A stretch of DNA of 64,000 bases from an uncultured Duncaniella sp. Lineage in GTDB: Bacteria; Bacteroidota; Bacteroidia; Bacteroidales; Muribaculaceae. Positions 1 through 8,776 of the stretch are shown here, piece after piece (position 1 is the first letter of the stretch; each line of letters starts with the position of its first letter). The translations under genes and the position numbers were made by a program. The stretch spans positions 70,405-134,404 of the forward strand of contig NZ_CAJTQC010000005.1 of the NCBI RefSeq assembly GCF_910578445.1. The letters run 5' to 3'. The notes beneath the pieces are model-generated. The model was not told where the DNA came from. It saw nothing but the letters and a program-made list of their open reading frames with translations, and searched no databases.

Positions 1-471
1 CTCGAAGGCATGGACGAAAAGACCGCAGAAGTGCTGTCGCAGAAATACAACATCATCGCCATGGTCATCTTCTGCTGCAGCCGTTTTGTCTGCACCTACC
101 TCCTGCGCTACGTCAACGCAGGCAAGCTCCTTGCAGTCCTCGCCATAGCGGCGGCCATCCTGACAGCAGGTGTCATTCTATTTCAGGACCGCATGGGCAT
201 CTACTGCCTCGTCGGCGTGTCGGCATGTATGTCGCTCATGTTCCCGACCATCTATGGCATAGCCCTCAACGGCCTCGGTGAAGACGCCAAGTTCGGTGCG
301 GCCGGTCTGATTATGGCCATCCTCGGAGGTTCGGTGCTTCCGCCGCTTCAGGCAAGCATCATCGACTGCGGGACTATCGGAAACTTCCCGGCGGTCAATC
401 TCTCATTTACTCTACCCCTCATCTGCTTCCTCGTCATAATCGTCTACGGTCTCCGCCGCGCCCGCGACTAA
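1..471 (+). CDS. fucP: FucP-family sugar:H+ symporter, C-terminal part
   Basis: The reading frame is open from the first base of the window, so the start lies outside it; about 156 residues are visible. They form four to five hydrophobic segments, with a conserved stretch near the end (GAAGLIMAILGGSVLPPLQ) typical of the last helices of FucP-type major facilitator permeases, which bring L-fucose and related sugars across the inner membrane with protons. The protein ends in a short basic tail, RRARD. The fucose reading is supported by the oxidative sugar-acid operon at 6737-9709, though that operon is on the other strand and 6 kb away. A general MFS hexose transporter cannot be excluded. Confidence 0.75.
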   Translation, partial: LEGMDEKTAEVLSQKYNIIAMVIFCCSRFVCTYLLRYVNAGKLLAVLAIAAAILTAGVILFQDRMGIYCLVGVSACMSLMFPTIYGIALNGLGEDAKFGAAGLIMAILGGSVLPPLQASIIDCGTIGNFPAVNLSFTLPLICFLVIIVYGLRRARD

Positions 472-506
472 GCCCGACACTGCAAATATCGGAATCAGAC
501 ATAATT

Positions 507-545
507 TACCCCTGCCACAGCAATCTCGTGGCAGGGGTATTTTTC
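507..545 (+). terminator. Intrinsic terminator of the FucP-like gene
   Basis: A 12-base perfect stem (507-518 with 528-539), a 9-base loop and a T-rich tail lie 36 bases after the stop codon. The tail is T-rich on the plus strand only. Confidence 0.85.
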
Positions 546-599
546 GATTGACGGCCTCCTTTTTATGGAAGACTGTCGAGAATCAGTAGTGTGTCCGTA

Positions 600-3017
600 T
601 CAATAGTGGATTTTATAGGTCTTTACAGGGGTCTGTATCAGATAGATTCCATGCTGGCAAAGCTGTATGGTGGCCATGTCGCCTGACGAAGTGACACGTT
701 CCATCAGCTGACCGTTGACCGCGTAGGCGCTGATGACAGTTCCGCTTTCGATTCCTTCGATAGTAACCAGTCCGCTTCTATCGACATATACCTTGGTCGA
801 TGTGGCATTGACCCCGATATTTTCGACCGATGAATTTATGTTTTCAAAGGTCACACGGAGTTCCGAATCGCCGGTGAGCGCGGGCGTTGTATAGCGGTTG
901 CCGTCGGTAAGCTCGGCGGTGACATCTCGACCATTGAAAGTCAAGGTGTTGACTTTCCAGCCGTCCTCAGGTGTAATAGCACATGAGAATGTGGCTCTTT
1001 TCTCGATTTCAACATCAACCGATCCGCCAACTGCCATGAAAAGCGAAAGTTTTACCGGATTTTCAGCAAACTCCGCATCGACAACATAGTTCGCATCAAG
1101 CTTTTCGATAATATAGCTTCCATCGGTCATTTCAGAGGTCACGTCTTTTCCGTTAAGCATTAGTGCAGCAAGGTGATAACCATTTTTAGGTTCTGCCGTT
1201 ATCACAATATTGGAATTCATTGCAAATTCCATCACATTCTTGGTTTTCTCACCGTTGACTGTCAGGCTTCCGCCGGAAATTGACGAATGGAACGAGAGCT
1301 GATAGTTCAACTCCTCTGTTATTTCTTCTTCTTCAATGGCCTTGAACGTATTCCAGTATTGAGTCGTACGATATGTCTCTGCACTTCCTTTTGGTACGTA
1401 GAGTGTGCAGTTATTATCAGCCGGAATTACAGGAGATCCGGGGATAGTTATAATATGCGCGGTTGGCACTACAGCCCTATGTAAGTGTAACTTTTCAAGA
1501 TTTATACAATCTTTGAAAGCACACTGAGCAATATTTCCGGCCTGATGATAGATTGTCAATTCTCTGATATTCTCACATCCACTAATAAATGAAGAGCCTA
1601 TCTTTTCGAGTGTCTTAGGCAATTTCAACTCGGCAAGATTAGTACAATCACTAAAAGCATCGCTATCGATTTCTTTAACACCTTCCGGAATCAGCACTTT
1701 TGTCAGACTTTTGCAAGAATAGAATGTATATTTTCCAAGTTTATTCAATTTAGACGGAATATTGATTTCCTCTAAACTCGAACACCCATAGAAAGCATAT
1801 TCCCCTAAAGATTCAAGCGAGTCAGACAATGAGACTATTTTCAAACTTCCACAACTTCTAAAAGCTCTATTGCCGATATTTTTTATTGTTTCAGGAATAG
1901 TAATTTCCGTCAGGTTATTACATGCATTAAACATCTCATCACTGATATATGTCAAATTTTTGGGAAATTTAAAATCTACAATACCGGATGCGCTAAATAA
2001 ACCAATACCTATTTCTGTGACACTTTCAGGGATAGTTATGTGAGAAAGCACTGGGGTGGACGAAAACGCATTACTACTAATCTTCGTGATACCCTCAGGA
2101 ATGTTTACTTTTATTAATTTACTACATTCTCTACAAACATCATTTGGAATTTCTTCCATGCCTGATGAGAATGTGATTGATTCCATCTTACTAGAAGACC
2201 GGAAACAACTACTACCAATCTCTTTTATTGTATTTGGCAAAACTACATCCTTTATTTTGCTACTATAAAAACATGAACTTCCTATTTTGGTTAACGTTGA
2301 AGGAAAAACGACTTCTTCCAAGCTATTGCCTGTAGTTCCACCAGCAAAGACTCCATTTTCAAGTTCCTCAACCCCCTCTTCTATGATTACTTTTTTTAAG
2401 TCTCTACATGAAGAAAATGCCGATGACCTGACAACTTTAACACTACCGGGAATTGTTACTTCTGCAATATTATAACATGAACCAAACGCAGAAGAGCCTA
2501 TTTCCTTAAGTGTTTTTGGAAGACTGAGCACATTTATTTTAGTTTTAGCAAATGCACCATCCTCAATAATAGAAAGTCCATCCGGAAGAATACCATTAGT
2601 AATCTGAGTACCCTCAAAAGCACGTAAGCGAACATATTTCAGACTGCTTGGATAATTAATGCTCTCAACAGAGCTGAGATAAAAAGCATATTGCTGTATT
2701 TCCGTAATTGAATTCGGCAAAGAAATACCTTTAATTTTTGAACTCTCGAATGCTTTGTTTCCAATTGCAGTGACAGTGTATGTCGTTCCATCATTGGTAA
2801 CGTTTTCAGGAACAGATATGACATCTGTATTATACTTTTCACTGCCATAAGTCACGGTGACTGTTTTGCCGTCGGGGTTGATATTATAGAAAATCTCTAT
2901 CCCATTACGGTCTTGTGATGAAAAATCATAGGCAGATACCGAAGTGGAGAATGCCATCAAAGCAGACAGACCCAAAGCACTGCAACACAAACGTTGTAAT
3001 AATCGGTTTAATTTCAT
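600..3017 (-). CDS. BspA-like leucine-rich-repeat secreted protein (copy 1)
   Basis: 805 residues. An N-terminal signal peptide (roughly residues 1-29, ending near SVSAYD) is followed by a long array of about 23-residue BspA/LRR_5 repeats with the pattern IxxxAFxxCxxLxxIxIPxxVxxIG (about residues 60-540). Then come two divergent beta repeats of the InlB B-repeat type (GYHLAALMLNGKDVT and GWKVNTLTFNGRDVT) and a C-terminal domain ending GIYLIQTPVKTYKIHY, which resembles type IX secretion sorting domains. Such proteins are usually surface-exposed adhesins or binding proteins; the ligand is unknown. The gene is a paralogue of the one at 4332-6533 and is transcribed away from it. The repeat core is visibly more AT-rich than the ends of the gene. 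Confidence 0.85.
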   Translation of the reverse strand: MKLNRLLQRLCCSALGLSALMAFSTSVSAYDFSSQDRNGIEIFYNINPDGKTVTVTYGSEKYNTDVISVPENVTNDGTTYTVTAIGNKAFESSKIKGISLPNSITEIQQYAFYLSSVESINYPSSLKYVRLRAFEGTQITNGILPDGLSIIEDGAFAKTKINVLSLPKTLKEIGSSAFGSCYNIAEVTIPGSVKVVRSSAFSSCRDLKKVIIEEGVEELENGVFAGGTTGNSLEEVVFPSTLTKIGSSCFYSSKIKDVVLPNTIKEIGSSCFRSSSKMESITFSSGMEEIPNDVCRECSKLIKVNIPEGITKISSNAFSSTPVLSHITIPESVTEIGIGLFSASGIVDFKFPKNLTYISDEMFNACNNLTEITIPETIKNIGNRAFRSCGSLKIVSLSDSLESLGEYAFYGCSSLEEINIPSKLNKLGKYTFYSCKSLTKVLIPEGVKEIDSDAFSDCTNLAELKLPKTLEKIGSSFISGCENIRELTIYHQAGNIAQCAFKDCINLEKLHLHRAVVPTAHIITIPGSPVIPADNNCTLYVPKGSAETYRTTQYWNTFKAIEEEEITEELNYQLSFHSSISGGSLTVNGEKTKNVMEFAMNSNIVITAEPKNGYHLAALMLNGKDVTSEMTDGSYIIEKLDANYVVDAEFAENPVKLSLFMAVGGSVDVEIEKRATFSCAITPEDGWKVNTLTFNGRDVTAELTDGNRYTTPALTGDSELRVTFENINSSVENIGVNATSTKVYVDRSGLVTIEGIESGTVISAYAVNGQLMERVTSSGDMATIQLCQHGIYLIQTPVKTYKIHY

Positions 3018-3154
3018 GATGAATGCGGTTTAGTTAGAAATAAGTTACTTAAGCTACAACAAGAATCATTTTTATTATTTCACGCATTCACATCCAAAGC
3101 TCAAACAGAATATAAATCACTTGGATGTAAAAAAACGCTACAATTATGCTACTA

Positions 3155-3388
3155 CCTTTCCGTCACGCAGTTCCGTCGAAACATGGAGTTATAAATATGC
3201 AGAAACGTGGAACTGATATGCCACGTCCTATGTGAAGGTGCTAGGAAAAACCTTTGTAAACAGATGTGGGAATAACAGCCCCACGCATTATGCGTGGAGA
3301 CCATTACGCCAACTCTTGTTTACATTATGGTGATTAAAGTTTCCTAGGCTTTTCACAACAAGATGAAGACATAACGCCTCTGATATGT
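3155..3388 (-). promoter_or_regulatory. Structured leader element upstream of BspA-like copy 1
   Basis: Read on the minus strand, this segment is about 80-85% identical by eye to 3768-4005 read on the plus strand, so each BspA-like gene has the same element in its own 5' leader. Three pairings recur in both. A long-range stem joins GTGAA..CTAGGAAA with TTTCCTAG..TTCAC. Inside it is a hairpin CCACGCA/TGCGTGG. Downstream is a hairpin built on ACGTGG/CCACGT. Differences between copies keep the pairs, mostly as G-U wobbles. This looks like a cis-acting RNA, but the family is not recognised. Confidence 0.5.
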
Positions 3389-3424
3389 ATCAAATCCGGC
3401 AACCGCCTCAGCAGTTGTCTGTCG

Positions 3425-3456
3425 CAAATGTAATGATTAATTCCGAAAAACAGAAA
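3425..3456 (-). promoter_or_regulatory. Candidate promoter of BspA-like copy 1
   Basis: On the minus strand, TACATTTG (3425-3432) fits the -7 box TAnnTTTG. Twenty bases upstream is TTTC (3453-3456), one mismatch from the -33 TTTG. Transcription from here would give a leader of about 400 bases that includes the structured element. Confidence 0.4.
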
Positions 3457-3652
3457 CAATATGGCAAAAAACAAAAAACTCATTCCCACAGTCACGCCAT
3501 CTGACTGTAGGCACAAGTATATTTTTTAAGCCTTTGCGTGATTTTAAATTCTTTACCATAATTTTCTATCTAATAAAAAAAATCGGTTTCCGAAACAATG
3601 ACATCCAAGTCAGGACAAGCGATTAGATACATATTCGATAACACAATCCGAC

Positions 3653-3697
3653 AAGCGCCGCAATGACAAAAATTTTTCATTGCGGCGCTTCCGTTTT
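3653..3697. terminator. Terminator-like hairpin between the two BspA leaders
   Basis: A perfect 14-base stem (3653-3666 with 3677-3690) has a 10-base loop and is followed by CCGTTTTT on the plus strand. No gene ends here, so it may end an unseen short transcript or separate the two divergent units. Confidence 0.45.
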
Positions 3698-3767
3698 TCA
3701 GATTTAATACTTATTTTTGTGCAGAGCAATGCGCGAGAGCGTTGCCCACCTGCATTTTTTTTCGTAA

Positions 3768-4005
3768 CATATCAGAGGCGTTATGTCTTCATCTTATAAG
3801 TGAAAAGCCTAGGAAACTTTCAATCACGAGAATAAGAGATGGCGTAATGGTCTCCGCGCATACGCGTGGGGCTGTTATTTCCACATCTGTTCTCAAAGGT
3901 TTTCCTAGCACCTTCACTTTAGGACGTGGACATATCAGTTCCACGTCCTCTGTTTATATACCCACATAAATGTCTCCACGGGACTGCGGGACAGAAAGGA
4001 GTAAA
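3768..4005 (+). promoter_or_regulatory. Structured leader element upstream of BspA-like copy 2
   Basis: This is the second copy of the element at 3155-3388, in the same orientation relative to its downstream gene. The closing stem and both hairpins are present. The downstream hairpin is longer here, GGACGTGGA with TCCACGTCC. The inner hairpin reads CCGCGC/GCGTGG, keeping pairing through a G-U. A TATTTTTG box at 3712-3719 could be the -7 element of its promoter, but no clear -33 box is seen. Confidence 0.5.
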
Positions 4006-4044
4006 ACCACACATCAGTCAACATCAGCCACTATCCCCCATTTA

Positions 4045-4224
4045 GTTTGTAGGGACACTTTTTAAAGCGTCCACATCGCCATGTCATTAATCCCCACCGA
4101 CACCGGATATTCCAACACCGTCACATTCCCCGTTCCGGATAATCCAATGATTATCACCTGCCTATTCCTCCATATACGTTCCATATAGACTGCTGTGGAC
4201 GCTTTAAAAAGCGTCCCTACAAAC
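4045..4224. repeat. 180-base element with 31-base terminal inverted repeats (MITE-like)
   Basis: The arms 4045-4075 and 4194-4224 are inverted repeats with one mismatch. Each arm is itself close to a small palindrome (GGACGCTT/AAGCGTCC in the right arm). It contains no credible gene and lies in the leader of BspA-like copy 2. The corresponding leader of copy 1 is about 200 bases shorter, which fits insertion of this element. No clear target duplication is visible. Confidence 0.6.
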
Positions 4225-4331
4225 AGGATATGGATGACGGAGGCAATAAACATACGTATCGCATAATGCTTACATATCAATTTAAACACCAGAACTTATT
4301 TTTACCACCAGAACCCCCAAATTCAACTAAA

Positions 4332-6533
4332 ATGAAACTAAACCAATTCATCTCACAGCGTTTGCTTCAGGGATTCGTCTGTCTGCTTGCCGTTATCATC
4401 AGCCCGCAACTCGCCTCGGCATACGATTTCTCACTCAAGACCGACACCGGTGTCGACATTTACTACAACATCAACCCCGACGGCAAAACAGTCACCGTCA
4501 CTTATGGCCCGATGGAATACACCGCCCTTTCCGTAGAAATTCCTCAGGAAGTCACCTATGAAGGCAATACATACACCGTGACAATCATTGGCTACAACTC
4601 TTTCAAAGCAGCAAAGACCCAGTCAATAAAACTGCCCGAAACCATCGAGGATATCCAAAACTATGCTTTCTCCGGCAGCCAGCTTGCAGAGGTCAACTAT
4701 CCGGCAGCTCTGAAATACATACGCTCGTATGCATTCCAATCAACGTTACTGACAAACTGTGTTCTCCCCGACGGAATCTTGGAAATCGGAACTTATGCAT
4801 TTCATAATGCACCTATAAAATCATTACGTATTCCGAAAACCATAAGTCAATTAGCTACATATACATTTTCTTGTCACAATCTGGAAGAAATTACCATACC
4901 CGGCAATGTTAAGACCGTAGGTGATAATGCTCTGGGAGTCAGTTTGACATCTAGTAAAACAAGGAAGGTAACATTTGAAGAAGGAGTAGAATCAATTGGA
5001 TGTCTATTTTACGGACTTAAAAGCCTTCAAGAGGTCAGTTTCCCATCGACACTTACCACTATCGGAGACCGTTGTTTCTCAGAGACCACTCTCAAAAACA
5101 TAATTCTCCCTAATAACATTAAATCAATCGGTAGTTCTTGCTTCGCTAAGTGTGCCAAACTTGAATCCATTACATTTTCAAATGGAATGTCAGAACTACC
5201 AACCGAGATTTGTGAAAGCTGTATAAATTTGACAAAAGTTACAATCCCAGGTGGAATTGAAAAAATAGGAGTTCGCGCTTTTAGTGGCTGTAAACTTCTT
5301 TCACGAGTAAATTTACCTGAAAGTGTAGAATTTATTGGCGGCTATTGCTTCGAATATTCCGGCATTGTAGACTTTAAATTTCCGCCAAAGGTTACGACTA
5401 TTAACGATCATACATTTAGCTATTGTCATAATCTTACAAAGCTTACTATACCGGAAGGAATTTTAAAAATTAATGATTATGCTTTTACCAGTTGTGAAAA
5501 TCTGACTGAATTAATATTTCCACACAGCTTAACTGAGATTGGTTCAAACGTTCTGCAAGGCTGTTCTTCTCTAAAAGAAATTACACTATATCATCAACTT
5601 AACACTGTACACAATCGTTCTTTTGTCGGTGCTTTAAATAAAATCCATTTGCATCGCGCAGTAGTTCCGAATTATGTTTCAGATTCATGGACAATTCAAA
5701 CTGTTATCCCTGAGGGGAATAGCTGTACACTATATGTTCCTAAAGGAAGTGGAGATTCGTATAAAGCCAACTATTATTGGAATAAATTCATGGCAATAGA
5801 GGAGGTGGACATGCCCGACAACCTTAACTATCAGATTACCTTCCCTTCATCCACGTTCGGAGGCAACCTTAGCGTCAACGGCGAAAAGCCCAAAACTCTG
5901 ATGGAATTTGCCATGAACTCTGAAATAACCATCACGGCCACCCCCAACAACGGTTACCACCTCAAATCACTGCTTATCAACGGCGAGGATGTCACCTCTG
6001 AGATGTCCGACGGCAGCTATACCATCAAGAATCTCAATGCCAACTACACGGTCAGCGCCGAGTTTGCCGAAAATCCCGTCAGACTGTCGCTTTTCATGGC
6101 TGTCGGCGGGTCGGTAGACGTGGAGATTGAAAAACGCGACACATTCTCATGCTTCATCACCCCCGAAGAGGGATGGCAGATTAACAACGTGAGATTCAAC
6201 GGCAGCGACGTGACCGCATCCCTGACAGACGACAACCGCTACACCACCCCTGCCATCACACGAAACTCCGAACTCCGCGTGACCTTTGAAAACGTCAACT
6301 CGGCAGTTGAGAATATCGGTCTCGATGCCTCGGCAGTCAAAGTCTATGTAGATGCCGACGGTCTTGTGACCATCGAGGGCCTTGAAGCAGGCCAGACTGT
6401 CAGCGCCTACTCCGTCGGAGGCCAGCTCGTCGACCGCATCACCTCGTCAGGCAGCGGCGACACCCTCCGTCTCTACAACCACGGAATCTACCTCATACAG
6501 ACTCCCGCCAAGACCTACAAGATACACTACTAA
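4332..6533 (+). CDS. BspA-like leucine-rich-repeat secreted protein (copy 2)
   Basis: The ATG at 4332 is chosen because it begins a clear signal peptide (MKLNQFISQRLLQG... ending near LASAYD) matching copy 1; an upstream in-frame ATG would add 34 unlikely residues. The product is 733 residues: BspA/LRR_5 repeats from about residue 60 to 470, then two InlB-like beta repeats (GYHLKSLLINGEDVT, GWQINNVRFNGSDVT) and the sorting-like C-terminus GIYLIQTPAKTYKIHY. Likely exported and surface displayed; the ligand is unknown. The first and last parts are closely similar to copy 1, while the repeat core is diverged, shorter and AT-rich, which suggests exchange or expansion of the repeat cassette. Confidence 0.85.
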   Translation: MKLNQFISQRLLQGFVCLLAVIISPQLASAYDFSLKTDTGVDIYYNINPDGKTVTVTYGPMEYTALSVEIPQEVTYEGNTYTVTIIGYNSFKAAKTQSIKLPETIEDIQNYAFSGSQLAEVNYPAALKYIRSYAFQSTLLTNCVLPDGILEIGTYAFHNAPIKSLRIPKTISQLATYTFSCHNLEEITIPGNVKTVGDNALGVSLTSSKTRKVTFEEGVESIGCLFYGLKSLQEVSFPSTLTTIGDRCFSETTLKNIILPNNIKSIGSSCFAKCAKLESITFSNGMSELPTEICESCINLTKVTIPGGIEKIGVRAFSGCKLLSRVNLPESVEFIGGYCFEYSGIVDFKFPPKVTTINDHTFSYCHNLTKLTIPEGILKINDYAFTSCENLTELIFPHSLTEIGSNVLQGCSSLKEITLYHQLNTVHNRSFVGALNKIHLHRAVVPNYVSDSWTIQTVIPEGNSCTLYVPKGSGDSYKANYYWNKFMAIEEVDMPDNLNYQITFPSSTFGGNLSVNGEKPKTLMEFAMNSEITITATPNNGYHLKSLLINGEDVTSEMSDGSYTIKNLNANYTVSAEFAENPVRLSLFMAVGGSVDVEIEKRDTFSCFITPEEGWQINNVRFNGSDVTASLTDDNRYTTPAITRNSELRVTFENVNSAVENIGLDASAVKVYVDADGLVTIEGLEAGQTVSAYSVGGQLVDRITSSGSGDTLRLYNHGIYLIQTPAKTYKIHY

Positions 6534-6562
6534 TCTCCGTTGACACCACCTTATAATAGCAA

Positions 6563-6612
6563 CCGTGGCGTGCGGATGTCAATCAGACATCAACACGCCA
6601 CGGCACTTTTTT
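6563..6612 (+). terminator. Intrinsic terminator of BspA-like copy 2
   Basis: A 10-base stem (6563-6572 with 6594-6603) encloses a second inner stem GATGTC/GACATC and is followed by six T residues at 6607-6612. Confidence 0.8.
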
Positions 6613-6736
6613 ATTTCGGACAATCGGCGTTTTATTCTCTCCATCCGTGCCTCCTACATAGTGAAGAGACCATCCCCTTCTACTAACGAGGCAAGCTCTG
6701 TATCGGGAAATAACTTACGCCGCCTGGGGGGATTAA

Positions 6737-7762
6737 TCAAGCAAACTTCACAAGAATTCTGAATACCTTTCCGGGGTTGGCGCTCCACTTTTCGAGGGCT
6801 TCGCCTGCCTGAGCCGGAGACACGGTGTCGGAAATCAGCTTCTCGGCGTTGTCGCGACCGCCGGCAAGGAAATAGCGGATTACGGCAGCGAAATCGTTGG
6901 GCATCGCGTTGCGCGAACCACGGATATCAAGCTCCTTCTGAACGAAGAGTTTCGTGTGGAACGACACATCGTCCTTTGCATATCCGATGCAGACCACACG
7001 TCCGCAGAAGGCCACATTGTCTACAGCGGCAACATAGGTGAACGGCGAGCCTACGGCCTCAATCACTACGTCAGGGCCGTTGCCGTCGGTCAGACGGTTA
7101 AGCTCGTCGGCAAGATTCATCGTAGCCGAATTGATCGAATATGTCGCACCGAGTTCGCGGGCAAGCGCAAGCTTCTCGTCGTCGAGGTCGATGGCGATGA
7201 CTGTCGCACCGCGCAGCGACGCGCGCACGATAGCACCAAGACCGATCATGCCGCATCCGATGACGGCTACGGTGTCGATATCGGTCACCTGTCCGCGGTC
7301 AACGGCATGGAAACCGACGCTCATCGGCTCGACAAGCGCACATTCACGCGGAGTCAGACCCTGAGCGGGGATGATTTTCGACCAAGGCACAGCGATGTAG
7401 TCAGACATCGCTCCGTGGCGCTGCACACCGAGAGTCTCGTTGTGACGGCAGGCATTGGGACGTCCGCGACGGCAGGATGAACATTTGCCACAAGCAGTGT
7501 AGGGATTGACGGTCACGCTCATGCCTTTTTCAAAAAGTCCTGCGGGGACGTTTGAGCCCACTTCCTCGACAGTGCCTCCGATTTCATGACCGGGAATCAC
7601 CTGATCGATAGCCATAGGGTTCTTGCCACGGAAAGTGTTGAGGTCCGAACCGCAGAATCCTACATAGTGAATCTTGACAAGCACATCATCGGGCCCAACG
7701 ACGGGCATCGGCTGCTCCTCGACAACCACACGGCCGGGGGCTACAATTTTTACAGACTGCAT
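6737..7762 (-). CDS. Zinc-dependent medium-chain alcohol/sugar dehydrogenase
   Basis: 341 residues, the usual length of the sorbitol/threonine dehydrogenase type of MDR enzymes. The catalytic zinc site is visible as CGSD near residue 38 and GHE near 60. The structural zinc lobe is CGKCSSCRRGRPNAC (about 91-105). A Rossmann NAD(P) site appears as VIGCGMIGLGA near residue 166. It probably oxidises a hydroxyl of a sugar or sugar acid with NAD(P)+ in the cytoplasm. It is last in a three-gene minus-strand operon, 50 bases after the amidohydrolase. In that context a step of L-fucose or related 6-deoxysugar oxidation is likely, but the substrate cannot be read from sequence. Confidence 0.8.
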   Translation of the reverse strand: MQSVKIVAPGRVVVEEQPMPVVGPDDVLVKIHYVGFCGSDLNTFRGKNPMAIDQVIPGHEIGGTVEEVGSNVPAGLFEKGMSVTVNPYTACGKCSSCRRGRPNACRHNETLGVQRHGAMSDYIAVPWSKIIPAQGLTPRECALVEPMSVGFHAVDRGQVTDIDTVAVIGCGMIGLGAIVRASLRGATVIAIDLDDEKLALARELGATYSINSATMNLADELNRLTDGNGPDVVIEAVGSPFTYVAAVDNVAFCGRVVCIGYAKDDVSFHTKLFVQKELDIRGSRNAMPNDFAAVIRYFLAGGRDNAEKLISDTVSPAQAGEALEKWSANPGKVFRILVKFA

Positions 7763-7812
7763 TTTCGTTATGTTTTTTTGAATTTATCTTCTGTGTTTTC
7801 TGACAAAGCTCG

Positions 7813-8739
7813 TCATTCCGACATGTTTTTGACATACGGAAGGACGGGGAGATTCCTGAAGCCATAGAAACGCATGGCATTGTCGCCAAGGAAAAGATGT
7901 TTTTCCTCGTCGGTCAGCTCCTTGGACTTGGTGATGAAATCATACGACATGCGATAGGTGATGGCAGTTATGGTGCGGGGATAGTCCGAACCCCACATCA
8001 GCTTGTCCATGCCGACGGCGTCGGCGGCTTCCTTAATGGCCCTGACAGCCGAGGGGAAGGGGTAGAACTCCGAGTTGAAAAGCCATGTGATGCCTCCGGC
8101 CTCGACCATGACATTCGCTGCCCGCGCGAGCTTTATCTGCTCCATCCAGCCTTCGGTGGTGACCATCCCGAAATGGCCGACAGCCACTTTGAGACCGGGA
8201 CACTCCTCGATGACCTCCTTCATCTCGCCCACCTGCATGTCGCCGTCGGCAAGTGTGATGGAGAGAATCACCCCACGGCGCTCCATCTCCTTGAAAAGCT
8301 CCATCATCTCGGGCGAGTTGAGCCACACGCGCTTCCCGTCCTCAAGCGGAAGACGGTGGGCAGGGATGGCAAGACCGCGGAAACCGGCATCCATCAGACC
8401 GATGGCCTGCGGAAGAAAGCCCGGCTCACGGAACTCACACATGCCGTTGACAAAGAAGCGGTCGGGGTAACGGCGCGCAACTTCTGCAAGATATTCGTTC
8501 TGCTCGCCGTCGATAAACTCCTGCACGACCACAGCGGCGGCCACCTGTGCATAGTCCATGTTCGAGAGAAAGACCTCGGCTGTGTTGCGACCGTCAATCA
8601 TGAACGGGGGAAGCATCTGGCGCTCCTCGCCCATGAAATCGGCACGGCCGTTGGGGAGCGGACTGATGCGGCGACCGTTGACCACCGTGTCCTGACGCAG
8701 CCACAGGTGAGAGTGGGCGTCGATTATGAAATGTTCCAT
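7813..8739 (-). CDS. Amidohydrolase-family lactonase-like enzyme
   Basis: The ATG at 8739 (MEHFIIDAHSHLW) is preferred; an in-frame TTG nine bases upstream would add three residues. The product of 308 residues belongs to the amidohydrolase-2 group: a metal-binding DAHSHLW motif at the N-terminus, a conserved GHFGM histidine in the middle and WGSDYPR near the C-terminus. This group includes L-fucono-1,5-lactonase and related sugar lactonases, as well as TIM-barrel decarboxylases. Lying directly behind an aldose dehydrogenase-like gene (28 bases to its stop at 8777), it most likely opens the sugar lactone that enzyme makes. Confidence 0.78.
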   Translation of the reverse strand: MEHFIIDAHSHLWLRQDTVVNGRRISPLPNGRADFMGEERQMLPPFMIDGRNTAEVFLSNMDYAQVAAAVVVQEFIDGEQNEYLAEVARRYPDRFFVNGMCEFREPGFLPQAIGLMDAGFRGLAIPAHRLPLEDGKRVWLNSPEMMELFKEMERRGVILSITLADGDMQVGEMKEVIEECPGLKVAVGHFGMVTTEGWMEQIKLARAANVMVEAGGITWLFNSEFYPFPSAVRAIKEAADAVGMDKLMWGSDYPRTITAITYRMSYDFITKSKELTDEEKHLFLGDNAMRFYGFRNLPVLPYVKNMSE

Positions 8740-8776
8740 ATTATACAAAAGGTGTAAAGAAAACGGCTCTATGGGT

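Noticed and set aside
3334..3969. Two 60-75 codon open frames (3334-3516 minus, 3742-3969 plus) in the BspA leader region
   Set aside because: They lie in or across the inverted leader repeats, where the conserved feature is base pairing rather than codons, and show no protein character.
4062..4289. A 75-codon minus-strand frame over the 180-base repeat
   Set aside because: It reads through the inverted repeat arms and has no homologous look or ribosome site.
6956..7480. Long plus-strand frame opposite the zinc dehydrogenase
   Set aside because: It is the complement of a clear enzyme gene and has arginine/histidine-rich composition typical of a shadow frame.
7897..8757. 286-codon plus-strand frame opposite the amidohydrolase
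   Set aside because: The minus-strand product has intact catalytic motifs; this frame is its shadow.
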